Assembly: GCA_028818375.1 (NCBI GenBank)
Contig: JAPPOB010000010.1
Location: forward strand, 930,001 to 994,000
DNA: 64,000 nt
Reading direction: 5' to 3'
DNA from: Anaerolineaceae bacterium
Lineage (GTDB): Bacteria; Chloroflexota; Anaerolineae; Aggregatilineales; Phototrophicaceae
The stretch's first letter is position 1; each line of letters begins with the position of its first letter. Below, one piece after another: positions 1 to 8,403 of this stretch. Under the pieces are notes generated by a model, which was not told the origin of the DNA, ran no database searches, and worked only from the letters and a program-made list of their open reading frames with translations. Made by a program: the position numbers and the translations under genes.

Positions 1-2
1 GT

Positions 3-917
3 TGGTCGCATGCCCACAAGCAGTTCATCAAATGGCGCTTTTACTACTTGCTGATCACGCCTGCGCTGCTTTATTTCCTGATCTTCCACTACGCCCCGAT
101 GGCCGGCATTCTCATCGCCTTCAAGGACATCTCACCCTTCGGCGGCCTGCAGGGCGTCATCGACGGCCCCTGGGTGGGATTCAAACACTTCACACGCTTC
201 TTCAATTCCTTTTTCTTCTGGAACGTGATGCGCAACACCCTGGAAATCAGTGTGCTGAAAATCATTTTTGGCTTCCCGGCGCCCATCATTTTCGCGCTCA
301 TGCTCAACGAAGTGACGCGCACGGTCGCCAAAAGGGTCGTGCAGACCATTTCCTATTTGCCCCATTTCATCTCCTGGGTGGTGGTCACCGGCCTTATCAC
401 CGCCCTGCTGGCCTCCAACAGCGGCCTGCTCACCGGCCTGTTGAACTCGCTGACGGGCGAAAGCTGGAGCTTCCTGACCAACCCGGACCACTTCCGGGGC
501 ATCCTGGTCAGCTCCCACGTCTGGAAGACGGTGGGCTGGAGCAGCATCATCTATCTGGCGGCCATCGCCGGCATCGACCCGCACCTCTACGAAGCGGCGG
601 CCATAGACGGCGCCAGCCGCCTGCAAATGGCGCGCCACATCACGCTACCCGGCATCAGCTTCGTCATCGTCATCCTTTTCATCTTTGAAGTCGGCCACAT
701 TCTCGAGGCCGGCTTTGAACAGATCCTGCTGCTGTATTCACCGGCGGTCTACGGCGTTTCGGACATACTCGATACCTACGTTTATCGTGAGGGCCTGATT
801 CGACTGCAATACTCCTTCGCCGCCGCCGTCGGCCTCTTCAAGGCAATCGTGTCGCTCATTTTGATCATCGGCGCCAACTCACTGGCCCGCCGCCTGGGCC
901 AACCGGGGATCTGGTAG
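3..917 (+). CDS. Carbohydrate ABC transporter permease, LplB type (5' end cut by window)
   Basis: Integral membrane subunit of a sugar ABC importer, paired with the permease that follows. The frame is open to the window edge, so the true start is probably upstream; an internal TTG at 48 is a poorer choice because the residues before it (KWRFYYLLITPALLYF) look like a normal N-terminus of this family. Several hydrophobic segments are visible, and the ATPase-coupling EAA loop reads EAAAIDGASRLQMARHITLP. The first helix followed by YAPMAGILIAFKD is typical of LplB/polysaccharide permeases. The substrate cannot be read from the sequence; the downstream sialidase, lyase and sulfatase genes suggest a complex, sulfated glycan fragment. 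Confidence 0.88.
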   Translation, partial: WSHAHKQFIKWRFYYLLITPALLYFLIFHYAPMAGILIAFKDISPFGGLQGVIDGPWVGFKHFTRFFNSFFFWNVMRNTLEISVLKIIFGFPAPIIFALMLNEVTRTVAKRVVQTISYLPHFISWVVVTGLITALLASNSGLLTGLLNSLTGESWSFLTNPDHFRGILVSSHVWKTVGWSSIIYLAAIAGIDPHLYEAAAIDGASRLQMARHITLPGISFVIVILFIFEVGHILEAGFEQILLLYSPAVYGVSDILDTYVYREGLIRLQYSFAAAVGLFKAIVSLILIIGANSLARRLGQPGIW

Positions 918-928
918 AGAGGCCGACC

Positions 929-1807
929 TTGCTGAATCTATCGCGTAACGAAAAGATCTTTCTCGGCGTGATTTACGTCCTGTTGCTGGGCGTCACACTG
1001 GCCTTTCTGCTGCCCTTCATCATCGTGCTCTCCACCTCCTTCATCAGCGAAGCCGAGTTCGCGCGCCGCGGTGGCTACGTCCTTTTCCCGGAGGGCATAG
1101 ATTTCACCGCCTACGACATCCTCTTCCGACGAAGTCGCGTCATTTTGAATGCCTACGGCGTCACGGCTTTTCGCGTGGTTGTCGGCACACTCCTGAACCT
1201 GGCGTTTACCGTCACCATGGCTTACGTGTTGGCGCAGAAGAACCTGCCAGGGCGCATACCGCTCACCATCTTCGTCTTTATCACGATGATCTTCAGTGGC
1301 GGTCTGATCCCGCGCTTCCTGCTGGTCGACTATCTGGGCCTGCGCAACACGCTATGGTCGATGATCGTGCCCATCCTGGTCAACGCCTGGTACATGCTCA
1401 TCATGCGCAATTTCTTCATGAGCCTGCCGGAAGAGTTGAGCGAGGCGGCCATCGTCGACGGCGCCACCGCGCCGGTCATACTCCTGCGCGTGGTCCTGCC
1501 GTTGTCGCTGCCGGTCATCGCCACCATCGGTCTGTTCTACGCCGTCCATCACTGGAACGCCTGGTTTGACGCCGCCATCTACATCGACAGATCGGAGTTG
1601 CAGCCGCTGCAAATCATCTTGCGCGGCCTGTTGCGCTCCGCCACCCTGGAAGGCATGGAAGAAATCTCCTTTATGGAGAAGCCGCCGCCGGCAGCCTCGC
1701 TGCGCTCGGCGCTGATCATCGTAAGCACGGTGCCGGTGCTCTTCATTTACCCTTTTATCCAGCGCTATTTTGTCAAGGGCATCATGATCGGGGGCGTGAA
1801 GGGCTGA
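929..1807 (+). CDS. Carbohydrate ABC transporter permease, YtcP/LplC type
   Basis: Second membrane subunit of the same importer, 292 residues, the normal length for this family. An N-terminal membrane helix starts near residue 11 and about six helices are visible. The EAA coupling loop is EAAIVDGATAPVILLRVVLP and the C-terminus ends FVKGIMIGGVKG, the usual ending of LplC/YtcP permeases. It starts with TTG, 11 bases after the previous stop, and its TGA overlaps the next ATG (TGATG). It should form a heterodimer with the upstream permease. The binding protein and ATPase are not downstream and may lie before the window or be shared. Confidence 0.9.
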   Translation: MLNLSRNEKIFLGVIYVLLLGVTLAFLLPFIIVLSTSFISEAEFARRGGYVLFPEGIDFTAYDILFRRSRVILNAYGVTAFRVVVGTLLNLAFTVTMAYVLAQKNLPGRIPLTIFVFITMIFSGGLIPRFLLVDYLGLRNTLWSMIVPILVNAWYMLIMRNFFMSLPEELSEAAIVDGATAPVILLRVVLPLSLPVIATIGLFYAVHHWNAWFDAAIYIDRSELQPLQIILRGLLRSATLEGMEEISFMEKPPPAASLRSALIIVSTVPVLFIYPFIQRYFVKGIMIGGVKG

Positions 1808-2706
1808 TGTGCGACAAAGCGCTTCTGAAGGGCGTCATCCCGCCGATTATCACGCCTCTGGATGCCGACGGAGACGTCGACGAGGCAGCCGTCGAACGCC
1901 TGATCGACTTTCAGCTACGCAGCGGCGTTTCCGGCATTTTCATCATGGGCAGCAGCGGCGAAGGGCCATGGCTGGATACCGCCCAAAGGGAGTCCCTGCT
2001 GCGCGCCAGCGTCCGCGCCATCGACGGGCGCGTGCCACTGCTGGCCGGCGCCATGGAGCCGGTCGCCTCACGCGTGCGCGAACGCCTGCCACAATTGCAG
2101 GAACTGGGCGCGGACGCCGCAGTCGTGGCCACGCCCTACTACTTCCAGGCGGACGAGGTCGTCCAGTGCGCCCACTTCGCCGCCGTCGCCGCCGACAGCC
2201 CCTTGCCGATCGTGCTTTACAACATTCCCGGCATGACGCATAACGTCCTGTCGCCGGCAGCCGCGCGCCACGCCCTGCAATTCGAGTCGGTCATCGGCAT
2301 CAAGGACAGCGGCGGCGACCCGACGCTCTTCGCTGAACTGCTCGCCATGCGCGAAACCCGCCCGGACTTTCAGGTGCTGCAGGGTTCGGAAGCGCAGTCG
2401 GCCTGGGCCCTGCGCGAGGGCGCCGACGGCCTGGTGCCCGGCTTCGCCAACCTCATTCCCGGCCCCTACCGCCGCCTCTATGAAGACCCGCAAAACGACG
2501 CCATGCAACAGCTGGCCATCGATCTCGGTGGCATGCGCCGGCACGGATTCTTTCTGAACACGCTCAAATACGCCATGGCGCTCTGCGGCTTTGGCAGCGG
2601 ACGCTGCGTCTGCCGACCGGACACCCTCAGCCGCTCCGCCAAAACCAATATCCAGCGCATGGTTGCGACCCACGCGCCAGAGGCCCTGGCCTGCGCCTCC
2701 TTCTGA
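1807..2706 (+). CDS. DapA/NanA-family aldolase-lyase
   Basis: Class I (Schiff-base) lyase of the dihydrodipicolinate synthase / N-acetylneuraminate lyase superfamily, 299 residues, predicted cytoplasmic. The carboxylate-binding motif GSSGEG lies at about residues 49-53, the catalytic tyrosine is Y138 in LYNIPG, and the Schiff-base lysine is K166 in GIKDSGGD. The family cleaves or makes pyruvate-containing acids, such as sialic acid, 2-keto-3-deoxy sugar acids or 4-hydroxy-2-oxoglutarate. Placement between a sugar importer and sialidase-like genes favours a catabolic lyase over lysine synthesis, but no NanK or NanE partner is present. Its start overlaps the preceding stop by one base, indicating translational coupling. 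Confidence 0.85.
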   Translation: MCDKALLKGVIPPIITPLDADGDVDEAAVERLIDFQLRSGVSGIFIMGSSGEGPWLDTAQRESLLRASVRAIDGRVPLLAGAMEPVASRVRERLPQLQELGADAAVVATPYYFQADEVVQCAHFAAVAADSPLPIVLYNIPGMTHNVLSPAAARHALQFESVIGIKDSGGDPTLFAELLAMRETRPDFQVLQGSEAQSAWALREGADGLVPGFANLIPGPYRRLYEDPQNDAMQQLAIDLGGMRRHGFFLNTLKYAMALCGFGSGRCVCRPDTLSRSAKTNIQRMVATHAPEALACASF

Positions 2707-2718
2707 GAAAGGACATCC

Positions 2719-4314
2719 ATGTATATCGCTCCGCGTTCGGTGGACCACAAGGTCTTTGAAATCTGGCGCAGCCCCGGCCGCTTCACCAAGAATCCGGACC
2801 TGATCGCCCTGCCGTCGGGTCGGCTGATGCTGGTTTATGCCGACACCGACGCCCACTGGTCGATGCGAAACCAGGTGTTGACCCTGCTCGCGAGCGACGA
2901 CGATGGCCGCTCCTGGTTCAAACACCGAGAAATCGACGAGGCTGACCTGACCCGTGGCGACGAACGTCTGGTGACGCCGCGCCTCAGTCTCCTGAATGAC
3001 GGGCGCCTGGTGGTCATCTGCGACCATGATGACGATGGCCATTTCCACGAAGAGCAGCCACCCGGCAACTGGCTCTACTGGAGCGAGGACCAGGGCGACA
3101 CCTGGCGCGCGCAGCGCGAAAACGGCATCGGCGGCTTCGAGCCGGACCGCATCCTTGATTTGCCAGACGGCAGCCTGGGCGTGGTCTCTCACCTGATGCG
3201 CGGCAAAGTCCAGGAATTCGCAGAGCTGCTGTGGGTCTCGACTGACGGCGGCGCCACGTGGACGGAGCGCGCCACCGTCGCCTGCGACGGCTACCATCGC
3301 TTTTGTGAAGGCGCGATCGTCCTCTTGCACGGCGGCCGGCGACTGGCCTGCGTGCTGCGCGAAAACCATTCCGGTGGCATCCCCTCCTTTGTGGCCTTCT
3401 CCGACGATGACGGCCACAACTGGTCCGCGCCGCAGAAATTGCCCTTCGCCCTCCACCGGCCCTACGCCAAACAACTGGCGGACGGACGTGTGTTGGTCAG
3501 CGGCCGCAACGTCAACGGCGGCCTCGGCACCTACGCCTGGGTCGGCGACCTCGAGGCCGCCGCCGGGCAACACGTCATTGGCGGGCCGCGCCGCAAGTAC
3601 AGCGCGCGGTTGGAAGACGAGTCGCTTGTCATCGAGAACCGCCCCGAGCACGAGTGCCGCTACACCCTGCTGCCGCCGCAATCGAGCTTCAGTGAAGTGG
3701 ATTTCGAGGCCGAACTGCGCGTCGAGGCCTCCGGCGACGCCGACGTCGCCTTTCTTTCCATTTCACGCCTGGGCGTCCTCGTCACCGTCACACCTGACAG
3801 CGTGCGTATGCAACGCGGCCGCCATCATCTGCGGCACCCTGCGGATATGCGCCAGTGGCGTCGCCTGCGACTGCACCACCGGCGCGGCTGGTTGCGCGTC
3901 ATGCTGGATGGCGAGGCGATCTTTCACCGCAGCATCTATCGCGAGGAATGGTCCGCCAGCGACTTTCACGGCGGCAACCCTCTGACCCGCACGCAGTTCG
4001 GCCAGTATGGCGACAGCGGTCGCAGCTTCTGGCGCAGCATCCACTATCGTCTGGGCAACCCCACACTGGAGGACCACGAGTGGCATTGGGTCGCGGCGGA
4101 TGGCCGGTTGCCGGACCAGGTCCAGCGCGAAGGCCTCATCCAGATTCACGCCAACCACCCCGCGCAACAGCCGATGCCCGATCATGGCTATTCGTCCTGG
4201 CTGCAGCGCGAGGACGGGCGCATCTTTCTGGTGGACTACACAAACTGCGGCGACGTGCCCAACACCAGCCACCTCGTCGGCGTTTACCTGGAAACGGAGG
4301 ACCTCACCCGATGA
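2719..4314 (+). CDS. Asp-box (BNR) sialidase-fold protein with C-terminal extension
   Basis: Protein of 531 residues whose first ~330 residues look like a sialidase-type beta-propeller. Asp-box repeats of the S-x-D-x-G-x-x-W type are visible: ASDDDGRSW, SEDQGDTW, STDGGATW and SDDDGHNW. The N-terminal FRIP arginine motif of true sialidases is absent, so the enzymatic activity is uncertain. The C-terminal ~200 residues resemble a beta-sandwich (laminin-G or 3-keto-disaccharide-hydrolase like), an assignment by appearance only. No signal peptide is visible, so it is probably cytoplasmic. An AAGGA-type ribosome site precedes the ATG, and the stop overlaps the next gene as ATGA. Confidence 0.75.
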   Translation: MYIAPRSVDHKVFEIWRSPGRFTKNPDLIALPSGRLMLVYADTDAHWSMRNQVLTLLASDDDGRSWFKHREIDEADLTRGDERLVTPRLSLLNDGRLVVICDHDDDGHFHEEQPPGNWLYWSEDQGDTWRAQRENGIGGFEPDRILDLPDGSLGVVSHLMRGKVQEFAELLWVSTDGGATWTERATVACDGYHRFCEGAIVLLHGGRRLACVLRENHSGGIPSFVAFSDDDGHNWSAPQKLPFALHRPYAKQLADGRVLVSGRNVNGGLGTYAWVGDLEAAAGQHVIGGPRRKYSARLEDESLVIENRPEHECRYTLLPPQSSFSEVDFEAELRVEASGDADVAFLSISRLGVLVTVTPDSVRMQRGRHHLRHPADMRQWRRLRLHHRRGWLRVMLDGEAIFHRSIYREEWSASDFHGGNPLTRTQFGQYGDSGRSFWRSIHYRLGNPTLEDHEWHWVAADGRLPDQVQREGLIQIHANHPAQQPMPDHGYSSWLQREDGRIFLVDYTNCGDVPNTSHLVGVYLETEDLTR

Positions 4315-5705
4315 AGCCCAACATTCTCTGGATCTGTACCGACCAGCAACGCTACGACACCATTCAGGCCCTCGGCAACGAGCATATCCACACGCCCAAT
4401 ATCGATCGCCTGGTGCAGGAGGGCGTGGCCTTCACCCATGCCTTCTGCCAGAGCCCGATTTGTACGCCCAGTCGCGCCAGCTTCCTCACGGGCATGTATC
4501 CCGGCAGCGTACACGGCTGCATGAACGGCAACGAACGCTGGGCGGAGGCCGCGCCGCTCGTGACCAAATTGCTGGCCGACACCGGCGTCGACTGTGGCCT
4601 GAGCGGGAAGTTGCATCTGGCCGGCGCCCAGGGCCGCGTGGAACCGCGGCCGCAGAATGACGGCTACCGCGTTTTCCACTGGAGCCACGGCTCAAGCTCG
4701 GAATGGGAACCCGGTCAACATGCCTGGGCCGACTGGCTGCGCAGCCAGGGGCACGAGCAGCGCGAATTCCTGGAAGACCCGGACAACTTTCCCCCCGAGT
4801 TACACCAGACCACCTGGTGCACGGACCGCGCCATCGACCATATCGAAACGGCCGGCAGACCCTGGTTGATGAGCGTCAACATCTTTGACCCGCACGTGCC
4901 CTTCGATCCGCCGTCGAGCTACATGCAGCGCTATGACCCGGCGACCCTGCCCGGCCCCCTCTTCCGCGACAGCGACCTGCAGGCCCAAACGGCCCTCGCC
5001 GGCATCGACTTTCAGAATCCGGTGCGGCGCCCGGAGGAATTCAACGCGCGGCGCATTCAGGCCGCCTATTACGCCATGATCGAGCTCATCGACGACAACC
5101 TGGGCCGCATGCTGGACGCGCTCGAACGGACCGGCCAGCGCGAGAACACGCTCATCATTTTCACCAGCGACCATGGCGAAATGCTGGGCGATCACGGTCT
5201 GGTGGCCAAGGGCTGTCGCTTCTATGAGGGCCTGGTTCGCGTACCCCTGATCTTTTCCTGGCCCGGCCACATTGAGTCGGGCCTGGTCAGCGATGCGCTC
5301 GTCGAGCTGCTGGATATCGCCCCCACCCTGCTCGACATCCATGACCTGCCCGCGCCGGCGCGCGTGCAGGGTCGTTCCCTGTTGCCCATCCTGCGCGGAG
5401 AAGCGGACCCGGCGCAGCATCGCGACTTCGTGCGCTGTGAGTTTTACAGCGCGCTCAACTCCATTGAGCGCGACCAGTTTTCCTGCTCTTACGCCACCAT
5501 GTTGCGCGACCGCCGTTACAAACTCGTCGTCTACCATGGCTATGAACCGGGCGAACTCTTTGACCTGGAAGAGGACCCGGGCGAATTCAACAACCTCTGG
5601 GATGACGTCGAATACCGCGAGCTGCGACACGAGTTGATGAAGCGCAGCTTCGATGCCCTGGCGCTGGCCGTCGACGTCGGCCCGCCCCAGGTTAGCCGCT
5701 ATTGA
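4311..5705 (+). CDS. S1-family (type I) sulfatase
   Basis: Alkaline-phosphatase-superfamily sulfatase of 464 residues that removes sulfate esters. The N-terminus NILWICTDQQRYD carries the metal-binding Asp. The formylglycine signature CTPSRASFLTG begins at C51, which must be oxidised by a maturase not found in this window. A second metal cluster reads SDHGEMLGDHG. No signal peptide is visible, which suggests a cytoplasmic enzyme acting on imported sulfated sugars. The open frame extends far upstream, but the ATG at 4311 gives the canonical N-terminus and overlaps the preceding stop by ATGA. Confidence 0.9.
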   Translation: MKPNILWICTDQQRYDTIQALGNEHIHTPNIDRLVQEGVAFTHAFCQSPICTPSRASFLTGMYPGSVHGCMNGNERWAEAAPLVTKLLADTGVDCGLSGKLHLAGAQGRVEPRPQNDGYRVFHWSHGSSSEWEPGQHAWADWLRSQGHEQREFLEDPDNFPPELHQTTWCTDRAIDHIETAGRPWLMSVNIFDPHVPFDPPSSYMQRYDPATLPGPLFRDSDLQAQTALAGIDFQNPVRRPEEFNARRIQAAYYAMIELIDDNLGRMLDALERTGQRENTLIIFTSDHGEMLGDHGLVAKGCRFYEGLVRVPLIFSWPGHIESGLVSDALVELLDIAPTLLDIHDLPAPARVQGRSLLPILRGEADPAQHRDFVRCEFYSALNSIERDQFSCSYATMLRDRRYKLVVYHGYEPGELFDLEEDPGEFNNLWDDVEYRELRHELMKRSFDALALAVDVGPPQVSRY

Positions 5706-5723
5706 CGCCACCGGAGCGATTTC

Positions 5724-6827
5724 ATGACCCGCGAGCCCCACTTCTCCGTCCAGAATCTCTTCACGGCCGGCGACGATGGCTACGCCAACTTCCGCATTCC
5801 GGGGGTCTGCGTCACGCCCGGCGGGGTCACCCTGGTGCATACCGAGGCGCGCCGCGGTCGCGGCGGCGACTGGGACGACAGCGACCTGTTGATGCGTCGC
5901 AGCCTGGATGGCGGACACAGCTGGGAGACGCCGTCGCTGCTGGTGCGCGGCGCGGACTACGGGTCGGGGCCGGTGCACAACTGCAATACCCTGGTGGACA
6001 GGGAAAACGGCCGAGTACACGTCAGTTTTTGCAGCGGCTACGCGCGCGCCTTCACCATGGTATCCAGTGACGATGGCGTCAGTTTCAGTGAGCCGGTGGA
6101 AATTACGTCGACCTTCGAGCAATTCCGACCGGAATACGACTGGGGCGTGCTGGCCATTGGCCTGCCCAACGGCATCCGTTTGCGCAGCGGTCGACTGCTT
6201 TTTCCGGTCTGGCTCTCCATCTCAAAGACGAAGGCTCACCGCCCCAACCGCTGCGGCACGATTTTCAGCGACGACGAGGGTCGGACCTGGCGGCGCGGTC
6301 AACTGGTACCGGACGTGGTGCCCAGCCTGAACGAGTGCTGCGCGATTGAACTGGAGGACGGACGGGTCCTGCTCAACATGCGCAATGGCGCGGGCGTTCG
6401 ACGCCGCGTCATCAGCGTTTCGGCGGACGGCGGCGGGGAGTGGGCCACGCCCTGGCTCGACCCGGCCCTGCTTGAGCCGACCTGTCAGGGCACGCTGTTT
6501 CGCTACAGCGTCGCCGCCCAGGGACGCAGCCGTGTCCTGTTCAGCAACCCCCACAACGTGGAGGGCATCGACAGCAAGGGCTCCGGCAACCTGCTGCGGC
6601 GCCGCAACCTGAGCGTCAAACTCAGTTACGACGACTGCCGCACCTGGCCGGTGGATCGCGTCGTCGAGTGCGGCAATTCCGGCTACAGCGCGCTGGCGGT
6701 GGCCCCGGACGGCAGCATTCTCTGCGCCTTTGAACGAGGCAGCAGCGGCGGTGACAGCACCGACGATTTCCTCGCTCTGGCGCGATTTAATCTCGCCTGG
6801 CTGACGGACGGACGGGACTGCGGCTGA
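5724..6827 (+). CDS. Exo-sialidase-like glycoside hydrolase (GH33-like)
   Basis: Protein of 367 residues with strong sialidase hallmarks. The FRIP motif carries a carboxylate-binding arginine at R24. It is followed by an EAR...GDWDDSD segment with the acid/base region and Asp boxes RSLDGGHSW, FSDDEGRTW and SADGGGEW. A later NECCAIELEDGR segment and an SGYSAL segment resemble the nucleophile Glu/Tyr regions. The family releases terminal sialic acids or related ulosonic acids; the actual substrate here is unknown. No signal peptide is visible. A GGAG ribosome site precedes the ATG. Its TGA overlaps the next ATG, so it is translated together with the following sulfatase. Confidence 0.83.
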   Translation: MTREPHFSVQNLFTAGDDGYANFRIPGVCVTPGGVTLVHTEARRGRGGDWDDSDLLMRRSLDGGHSWETPSLLVRGADYGSGPVHNCNTLVDRENGRVHVSFCSGYARAFTMVSSDDGVSFSEPVEITSTFEQFRPEYDWGVLAIGLPNGIRLRSGRLLFPVWLSISKTKAHRPNRCGTIFSDDEGRTWRRGQLVPDVVPSLNECCAIELEDGRVLLNMRNGAGVRRRVISVSADGGGEWATPWLDPALLEPTCQGTLFRYSVAAQGRSRVLFSNPHNVEGIDSKGSGNLLRRRNLSVKLSYDDCRTWPVDRVVECGNSGYSALAVAPDGSILCAFERGSSGGDSTDDFLALARFNLAWLTDGRDCG

Positions 6828-8401
6828 TGCCGCAGCCACCCAACATCCTGCTGATCCTCTGCGACGAATTGCGCGCCGACGCGCTCTCCTGCGCCGGCAA
6901 CTCTCCTGTTTGCACACCCAACATCGATCGCCTGGCCACGGAGGGTACGCGTTTCAGCCAGTGTATGGTCACCCAGCCCTCCTGCACGCCCAGTCGCGCT
7001 TCCATTCTGAGCGGCTGCTGGCCTTCCACCCTCGGGACGCGCATGGTGGGTTGCCACACGCCCGACGATCCCCGCTTTCTGCCGCATGTGTTGCATGCCG
7101 CCGGCTGGCGCACGGCCTCCCTCGGCAAACTGCATTTTGTGCCGCAGGGGGCGGAGCCGCAGGCCCTCGACGCGGCGCTGCACGATCAGGGCCATTACTA
7201 CGGTTTCCGCGAGGTCGATTTGGTTAACGGCCACGGCGATCGCTGTTTCGGCCCGCGCTACACGCCCTGGCTGGAGGGACAATGTACGGACTGGCGCCAG
7301 CGACTGCAAAGACGGCGGCGTCTAACACCGGGCATCGATTGCTGGAGCTGGGAATTGCCGGAGCAGGTCCATTCCAGCCACTACCTGGGGATGCGCGCCG
7401 GGTCCTTTCTCGCCGGCGCCCGTCAGGACGAACGGCCCTTCTTCCTGCAGGTCTCCTTTCCGGACCCGCATTATCCCTTCATGGCTCCTGAACCCTGGGC
7501 CAGCCTCCATGACCGCGCCAACATGCCTGCGCCGCTGCCGCCACTGACCGAAGCCAGCGGCCTGCCGCCCCTGCACGAACAGGTCTACTTTCGCCGGGAG
7601 GCGGGGGTCCGGCGCGCAGACGGGAGCCCCGCTGACCGCGTGATCGGCATTCCACCGCACGACTGGTCGCAGTTCAGTCTGGCGGACTGGCAGCAGGTCA
7701 AGGCGCTTTACTACGGCATGGTCGCCCTCATCGACCACAACGTGGGTCGCATTCTGGACGCGCTGGAAGCCAGCGGTCTGTCGGACAACACCATCGTGGT
7801 TTTCGCTTCCGACCATGGCGAACATCTTGGCGACCACGGTCTGTATGGCAAGGGCCTGCCCTACGATTCGGCCCTGCGCGTCCCGCTGATCTGGCGCGGC
7901 GCGGGCATCGCCCGGGGGCAGCATCGTCAGGAAGTCGCCAGCACGCTGGACATCGCGCCCACGCTGCTGGACCTGGCGGGCATCGCGCTGCCGGAAGGGA
8001 TGCAGGGACACTCCATGCGCGCGCAACTGGCCGGCGCCGAAGACCCGCTGCGCGACGCCGTGCTGACCGAAAACGACGATGATTTCGTGCCGATGAAAAT
8101 GCGCGTGCTGACCACCTCGCGCTGGAAACTGGTGCACTACATGAACGGGGGGCCGGGCGAACTCTACGACCGCGTGAACGACCCGGCCGAAATGACCAAC
8201 CTGTGGAGCGAAGCGGAGTACGCCCCCTTGCGGGCGTCACTGACGGCCCGGCTGCTGGATGAGGTCATTTGCAGCCAGGAAATGCGCAACGGCCGCCGTC
8301 AGTCGCCGGCGCCGCCCGTGCCGCACTGGCCTCGCGGGCCCCTCCTGAACGAAACAGACCGGGCTCTGGTGGCCCGGCCTGCTTTCTGTCTGGCGGGCTG
8401 A
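6827..8401 (+). CDS. S1-family (type I) sulfatase
   Basis: Second sulfatase of the operon, 524 residues. The N-terminus NILLILCDELRAD contains metal ligands, and the formylglycine signature CTPSRASILSG starts at C53. SDHGEHLGDHGLYGKG forms the second metal cluster with its catalytic lysine. There is no signal peptide, as in the first sulfatase. Sequence differences from the first suggest a different sulfate position or sugar. It is the last gene of the operon and converges with the binding-protein gene on the other strand, only two bases away. A short GC hairpin (8359-8377) lies inside the 3' coding end but lacks a clean U tract. Confidence 0.9.
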   Translation: MPQPPNILLILCDELRADALSCAGNSPVCTPNIDRLATEGTRFSQCMVTQPSCTPSRASILSGCWPSTLGTRMVGCHTPDDPRFLPHVLHAAGWRTASLGKLHFVPQGAEPQALDAALHDQGHYYGFREVDLVNGHGDRCFGPRYTPWLEGQCTDWRQRLQRRRRLTPGIDCWSWELPEQVHSSHYLGMRAGSFLAGARQDERPFFLQVSFPDPHYPFMAPEPWASLHDRANMPAPLPPLTEASGLPPLHEQVYFRREAGVRRADGSPADRVIGIPPHDWSQFSLADWQQVKALYYGMVALIDHNVGRILDALEASGLSDNTIVVFASDHGEHLGDHGLYGKGLPYDSALRVPLIWRGAGIARGQHRQEVASTLDIAPTLLDLAGIALPEGMQGHSMRAQLAGAEDPLRDAVLTENDDDFVPMKMRVLTTSRWKLVHYMNGGPGELYDRVNDPAEMTNLWSEAEYAPLRASLTARLLDEVICSQEMRNGRRQSPAPPVPHWPRGPLLNETDRALVARPAFCLAG

Positions 8402-8403
8402 GC

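Noticed and set aside
2068..3681. Long minus-strand open frame (537 codons)
   Set aside because: Antisense to the lyase and propeller genes; composition typical of GC-rich shadow frames, with no recognisable motif.
4800..6122. Minus-strand open frame of 440 codons
   Set aside because: Lies fully opposite the sulfatase and sialidase genes, whose motifs are clear.
8359..8377. GC hairpin at the 3' end of the second sulfatase
   Set aside because: Lies within coding sequence and is followed by a mixed pyrimidine stretch, not a U run; too weak to call a terminator.
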